A stretch of DNA of 26,063 nt, taken from Burkholderiales bacterium (GTDB lineage Bacteria > Pseudomonadota > Gammaproteobacteria > Burkholderiales > Burkholderiaceae_C). The notes below the pieces were generated by a model that saw nothing but the letters and a program-made list of their open reading frames with translations, was not told the DNA's origin and made no database searches. Both the position numbers and the translations under genes were made by a program. Below are positions 22,802 through 26,063 of this stretch, one piece after another. Position 1 is the first letter of the stretch. Each line of letters begins with the position of its first letter. Location: positions 1 through 26,063 of the forward strand of contig SXSX01000104.1 of the NCBI GenBank assembly GCA_005793295.1, written 5' to 3'.

Positions 22802-24358
22802 TTAGGCCAGCAACTGCAGTTTGCGCCGGGGCGTGCCTCGTGCGCGAGCCAGCGCATCCATCGCCAAGCCCAACGCCTTAATACCTTCTGAAATTTGCTC
22901 TGCAGCAATTGATGACAAACGCAATCGAAAGTAGGGACAGGGGTAGGGCGGGCTCATAAAAAACGCCTCGCCTGCTTCAATCAAAACTCCATGCTCACGC
23001 GCAATCAATGCCAGCTCCGCAGAGTCCACCCAGCCAGGCCCACGTACCCACACCGAAGCGCCACCTGAGGGAAGAGTAAATTCAAAATCAGGCAGGTACC
23101 TGGCTAAAGCCCGCGCCACCAAGGCCATGCGCTCTTGCATCGCGTGATTGACGCGCCGGGCGTGGGCGTCATGGTGGCCCAAGGAAAGAAACAGCGCAAA
23201 CGTGTGCTGCAAAAACGCGCTGGGGTGGCGCACCATCGCGTGGCGCAACTCTCTCAGTTCTGCTATCAAGGCGCGGGGCGCCACGATGTAGCCGAGCCGC
23301 AAGGTCGGCGAGAGGCTTTTTGAGACCGAGCCCACATAGATCACACGGCCTATTTTGTCTAAGCTTTTAAGCGCAGGCATCGGATCGCCTTCGTACAGGT
23401 TTTCTGCTTCGTAGTCATCTTCAATCACCACAAAATTTTGGGCCTCGGCCTTTTTAAGCAACAGTTTGCGTCGCTCTAAGCTCAGCGTACTGGTCGTTGG
23501 GCTTTGGTGCGACGGCGTCACAAAAACGTAGTCCACCGCCGGCATGCGCTCCACCACCAAACCTTGTTCGTCCACCGCCACCGGAACACAACGCGGATGG
23601 CGCAAAGCAAAACTGTTGCGTGCGTGCGGGTGGCCTGGCTCTTCTAAGCCCACGCGCTGGGTCTCATCAAACAAGGCCTCGGCCAACAAGTAGTAAGCGT
23701 GCTGCGCCCCCACCGTGATGAGAATTTCTTCAGGCAAGGCGAATACCCCGCGCTTGGGCAACAAGCGCAGGCGTATTTGTTCTATCAACTCAGGCACGTC
23801 GCTGAGTTCAAAGTCAGGCGTCCAATGCGGCAAGTGCGACCGCGCCAAACTGTGGACGCAACACTCCCGAAATGCTTCCGAGGGAAACAACTGCGGGTCG
23901 TAGGTTCCGTACACAAATGGATAAACGTATTTGCGCCATTGGTCTGGCTTAGCCAGCGTGCGTTGGTCAACCAAGGAGCGAAGCACACGGGTGGACCAGT
24001 CTGGCGGCGCTTTGGATGCGTCCACTTGCGTGTGGGCTGGCTCCGTATCGCCCGCGGTATCTTTGGGTTGCGGCGCATGGGAGTTTTGCGTAACAAATAC
24101 CCCGCTGCGGGGACGAGACTCGATAAAACCATCGTCCATCAACTGCGCATACGCTGCTGTCACCGTATTGCGGCTCAGGCCCAAAACTTTGGCCAATTCA
24201 CGTGACGAGGGCAACAAAGCGCCAACAGGCAAGCGACCATCCAAAATCGCTTGGACCACAGACAAGCGCAGGCGCTGTTGCAAAGGCAGCGCAGGCTTGT
24301 CGGGCAAAGCAAACAGACTTTCCCATTGGGCGTCTTTGGTGCGGTGTAGGGTGCTCAT
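22802..24358 (-). CDS. tauR: TauR, MocR-type (GntR + aminotransferase fold) regulator
   Basis: This is a 518-residue fusion. A GntR winged helix-turn-helix (about residues 25-90, with LPSSRELAKVLGLSRNTVTAAY), a variable linker (about 91-145) and a class I aminotransferase-like domain with the PLP lysine K347 in YVGSVSKSLSPTLRLGY. MocR proteins bind PLP and an amine ligand; TauR is known to activate taurine genes in Rhodobacter. Its position between tauABC and tauXY supports the same role. The frame extends upstream to 24487, but ATG 24358 starts just before the conserved region and lies 10 bases after a good -10 (24369-24374). That predicts a nearly leaderless message with no SD. TGGACC repeats overlap its own promoter, suggesting autoregulation. 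Confidence 0.9.
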   Translation of the reverse strand: MSTLHRTKDAQWESLFALPDKPALPLQQRLRLSVVQAILDGRLPVGALLPSSRELAKVLGLSRNTVTAAYAQLMDDGFIESRPRSGVFVTQNSHAPQPKDTAGDTEPAHTQVDASKAPPDWSTRVLRSLVDQRTLAKPDQWRKYVYPFVYGTYDPQLFPSEAFRECCVHSLARSHLPHWTPDFELSDVPELIEQIRLRLLPKRGVFALPEEILITVGAQHAYYLLAEALFDETQRVGLEEPGHPHARNSFALRHPRCVPVAVDEQGLVVERMPAVDYVFVTPSHQSPTTSTLSLERRKLLLKKAEAQNFVVIEDDYEAENLYEGDPMPALKSLDKIGRVIYVGSVSKSLSPTLRLGYIVAPRALIAELRELRHAMVRHPSAFLQHTFALFLSLGHHDAHARRVNHAMQERMALVARALARYLPDFEFTLPSGGASVWVRGPGWVDSAELALIAREHGVLIEAGEAFFMSPPYPCPYFRLRLSSIAAEQISEGIKALGLAMDALARARGTPRRKLQLLA

Positions 24359-24368
24359 GGTTCTGCGG

Positions 24369-24374
24369 AGTATA
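24369..24374 (-). promoter_or_regulatory. Candidate -10 element of tauR
   Basis: TATACT on the minus strand, ending 10 bases before the tauR ATG. A TGGAC-type -35 with an 18-19-base spacer would lie inside the TGGACC repeats, so TauR binding would cover it. Confidence 0.45.
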
Positions 24375-24379
24375 TGCAG

Positions 24380-24420
24380 AGCCAGATAGTTAGGTCCAAG
24401 GTGGGTCCAATACAGGTCCA
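24380..24420 (-). promoter_or_regulatory. TauR box array upstream of tauR
   Basis: On the minus strand, TGGACC occurs three times (24420-24415, 24409-24404, 24398-24393) at an exact 11-base pitch, one DNA turn. It is followed 14 bases on by CTGGCTCTGC, nearly the same as the boxes at tauA and tauX. Direct repeats on one helical face are typical MocR operators. It overlaps the presumed tauR -35. Confidence 0.6.
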
Positions 24421-24451
24421 GTTCCCTTTTTTCCCAACGCCAACATGACCG

Positions 24452-24498
24452 CTGGCTTGACTGAAACCCCTGATCTGGCTCTACCAAACTGGCTCCAA
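24452..24498 (+). promoter_or_regulatory. TauR boxes upstream of tauX
   Basis: CTGGCTTGAC (24452-24461), CTGGCTCTAC (24475-24484, identical to a tauA box) and CTGGCTCCAA (24489-24498), oriented towards tauXY. Spacing is 23 and 14 bases. Activation of tauXY by TauR is inferred. Confidence 0.5.
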
Positions 24499-24531
24499 AA
24501 ACTCTATTCTGAAATGCTTAACTTTCTCATT

Positions 24532-24535
24532 GGAG
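24532..24535 (+). promoter_or_regulatory. Shine-Dalgarno deciding the TTG start of tauX
   Basis: GGAG lies 6 bases before TTG 24542. It argues against the in-frame TTG at 24530, which would itself overlap this SD. Confidence 0.6.
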
Positions 24536-24541
24536 CCGCCC

Positions 24542-24937
24542 TTGTCCCACGCACCCATTACCGAAGCTACCCTGGCCGCATTTAGCGACGCATGGAACCG
24601 CCATGACGTTGACGGACTCATGCAATTTATGAGTGATGACTGCGTCTTTATGACCGCAGGCGGCCCGGATGTGTGTGGTGCCCGCCACGTCGGCCCTGAG
24701 GCCGTTCGCAAAGCGTTTGCCGGCGCATGGGCTGCCTTGCCTGATGCCCATTGGAGCAACGGCGTGCACTTTGTTCAAGGTGACTTTGGCGTATCGCAAT
24801 GGACCTTTACCGGAACCGCCGCCGACGGCAGCCGTGTAGAGACCGACGGCGTTGATATTTTTACCTTTAAGAATGGGAAAATTTCTGTGAAGAACGCGTT
24901 TCGCAAAGCGCGGCCCAACCTCCCTGCTTCCAAATAA
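24542..24937 (+). CDS. tauX: TauX, small subunit of taurine dehydrogenase (SnoaL/NTF2-like)
   Basis: This is a 131-residue protein with the SnoaL/NTF2-like cone fold. The N-terminal helix has FSDAWNRHDVDGLMQFMSDDCVF, then GPEAVRKAFAGAWAALPDAHW, and C-terminal strands WTFTGTAADGSRVETDGVDIFTFKNGKI. Proteins of this kind lie next to tauY in taurine-degrading bacteria and are called the small subunit of taurine dehydrogenase; how they contribute to activity is poorly known. The start is a rare TTG at 24542 chosen by the GGAG at 24532-24535; no ATG is available near the N-terminus. It is divergent from tauR and followed after 18 bases by tauY. Without tauY it would only be called an NTF2-like protein. 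Confidence 0.78.
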   Translation: MSHAPITEATLAAFSDAWNRHDVDGLMQFMSDDCVFMTAGGPDVCGARHVGPEAVRKAFAGAWAALPDAHWSNGVHFVQGDFGVSQWTFTGTAADGSRVETDGVDIFTFKNGKISVKNAFRKARPNLPASK

Positions 24938-24955
24938 TTACCAAGGCACTTGGTC

Positions 24956-26063
24956 ATGCTTACTTCTAGCCCACCGCCGTCCACGCGCTACGACCCCCAG
25001 TACGACCCCTTGGTTGCAAAAACGCCAGGGACAGGACGCGATTACGCGCCCACGTACTGGGTTGCTAGCGCAGGCCCAGCGCCACAGGACGACGGGCCGA
25101 TTCAACACGACATCGATGTCGACGTCGCGATCATTGGGTCTGGGTCTACCGGCATGTCGACGGCGATGTATTTGGCGCAAGAGCATGGAATTACCGCTGT
25201 GGTTTTAGAAGCCAATCAAACTGCGTGGGGCTGCTCCAGCCGCAGCGGCGGCCAAGGGCAAAACGCCAGTGGGCGTTTAACGCGCTCGCAATGGATTGAG
25301 CGCTGGGGCATCGACACCGCCAAAAAACTCGACACCGAAATTCGAACCGGCTTTGAAAACTTCAAAGCCCTCACGCGTGAATTCCATTGCGATGCGTATG
25401 ACGGCGGCCACCTCTACGTCGCCCACCGCCCTGAAAAAGTGGCTTACCTGAAAGAGCAAACCCGGGTTCGCCGCGATATCTTTGGCTACCAAGCCAAGAT
25501 GCTCAGCAAAGAAGAGTTTCAGGAACAATTTTGCGATGAGCGCGATGCCCAAGGCGCCATGTGGGAGCCCGATGGCGTGGGCGTTCACCCGCTTAAATTC
25601 ACGTTTGAGCTCATGCGCAAAGCGCGCTCCCTGGGTGTGAAAGTGCACCCGGCCAGCCCCGTGCAAGGTTGGCAAACGATTAACGGAATCCACCATTTGC
25701 AAACCCCCGGCGGCATCGTTCGCGCAAAGCGGGTGGCTGTTTGTACGGGCGGCTATACCGGGCAGCAAATGACGCCGCTGCTTAAAAATAAAATTCTGCC
25801 GATTCTTTCTAACTCGGTCGTGACTCGGCCGCTGACTGACGCTGAAATCAAAGCTACCAAGTTTCGGTCGCAAACGTTCATGACCGACACGCGCACGCTG
25901 CGTTTTTACTACCGGCTCTTGAACGACAACCGTTTGCAGTTGGGCAGCCGCAGCTCCATCACCGGCGCTGATGCAAGCGATCCGCAGCATTTAAAACTTT
26001 TAACCGACGCGATAGCGCGTAAGTTTCCGCCTTTGGCGGGGATTCAAATTGACTACTCATGGT
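24956..26063 (+). CDS. tauY: TauY, large FAD subunit of taurine dehydrogenase, 3' end missing
   Basis: The frame stays open from ATG 24956 to the right edge, giving 369 complete codons. After about 55 residues comes the FAD-binding motif VDVAIIGSGSTGMSTAMYLA (GSGSTG at 61-66), then EANQTAWGCSSRSGGQGQN, typical of DadA/GlpD-type amine oxidoreductases. Expected reaction with TauX: taurine + H2O + oxidised acceptor to sulfoacetaldehyde + ammonium + reduced acceptor, feeding electrons into respiration. AAGG (24943-24946) precedes the start by 9 bases. Adjacency to tauX, tauR and tauABC gives the name; alone it could be any DAO-family oxidase. No taurine:pyruvate aminotransferase (tpa) is seen in the window, so deamination probably relies on this enzyme. 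Confidence 0.85.
   Translation, partial: MLTSSPPPSTRYDPQYDPLVAKTPGTGRDYAPTYWVASAGPAPQDDGPIQHDIDVDVAIIGSGSTGMSTAMYLAQEHGITAVVLEANQTAWGCSSRSGGQGQNASGRLTRSQWIERWGIDTAKKLDTEIRTGFENFKALTREFHCDAYDGGHLYVAHRPEKVAYLKEQTRVRRDIFGYQAKMLSKEEFQEQFCDERDAQGAMWEPDGVGVHPLKFTFELMRKARSLGVKVHPASPVQGWQTINGIHHLQTPGGIVRAKRVAVCTGGYTGQQMTPLLKNKILPILSNSVVTRPLTDAEIKATKFRSQTFMTDTRTLRFYYRLLNDNRLQLGSRSSITGADASDPQHLKLLTDAIARKFPPLAGIQIDYSW

Noticed and set aside
24359..24487. N-terminal extension of TauR
   Set aside because: It would run through the promoter and the TGGACC repeats; the conserved GntR domain begins after ATG 24358.
25277..25990. A 237-codon open frame on the minus strand inside tauY
   Set aside because: The plus-strand frame carries the FAD motif and continues to the window edge; the antisense frame shows no recognisable motif.
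1..26063. CRISPR arrays, insertion sequences, tRNA genes, phage remnants
   Set aside because: I looked for regular repeats, terminal inverted repeats with transposase genes and cloverleaf signatures and saw none; the coding style is even across the window.

Overview
The window is a sulfonate (organosulfonate) catabolism island from a betaproteobacterium, most likely Burkholderiales and plausibly Comamonadaceae-like. This rests on the Bug-type solute-binding protein, the moderately GC-rich composition and the overall protein style; no rRNA or other species marker is present. Nearly all the DNA is coding. I see no tRNA, rRNA, CRISPR array or insertion sequence.

Left block, minus strand (about 6809 down to 1): a compact operon xsc-pta-soeA-soeB-soeC. 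Xsc cleaves sulfoacetaldehyde to acetyl phosphate and sulfite, Pta converts acetyl phosphate to acetyl-CoA, and SoeABC (a cytoplasm-facing molybdenum sulfite dehydrogenase with a membrane anchor) oxidises sulfite to sulfate. soeC runs off the left edge.

Centre-left, plus strand (6973-10518): a divergent IclR regulator, followed in one transcript by a CobS-like AAA+ ATPase and a CobT-like VWA protein. No cobN or other cobalamin gene is nearby. This MoxR/VWA-type pair inside a sulfonate cluster is the most unexpected element of the window.

Centre, plus strand (10610-16147): a tightly overlapping operon resembling sauRST (sulfoacetate catabolism). It encodes an IclR regulator, an orphan Bug solute-binding protein, an acylating sulfoacetaldehyde dehydrogenase, a sulfoacetate-CoA ligase and a TSUP/TauE-type permease. 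Sulfoacetate is activated and reduced to sulfoacetaldehyde, which feeds Xsc.

16163-19752: apparently mixed content. A MAPEG membrane protein (minus), a small secreted unknown coupled to a CapA-type protein (plus), and a SulP anion permease with STAS domain (minus; possible sulfate traffic).

Right block (19753-26063): taurine import tauA-terminator-tauBC, the MocR-type regulator tauR (minus), and divergent tauX-tauY (taurine dehydrogenase; tauY runs off the right edge). Taurine is imported and oxidatively deaminated to sulfoacetaldehyde, which again feeds Xsc. Repeated CTGGC- and TGGACC-type boxes lie upstream of tauA, tauR and tauX, and TTC-N9-GAA-like boxes lie upstream of both IclR genes. 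The picture is two substrate-specific entry modules (taurine, sulfoacetate) converging on one Xsc/Pta/Soe core.
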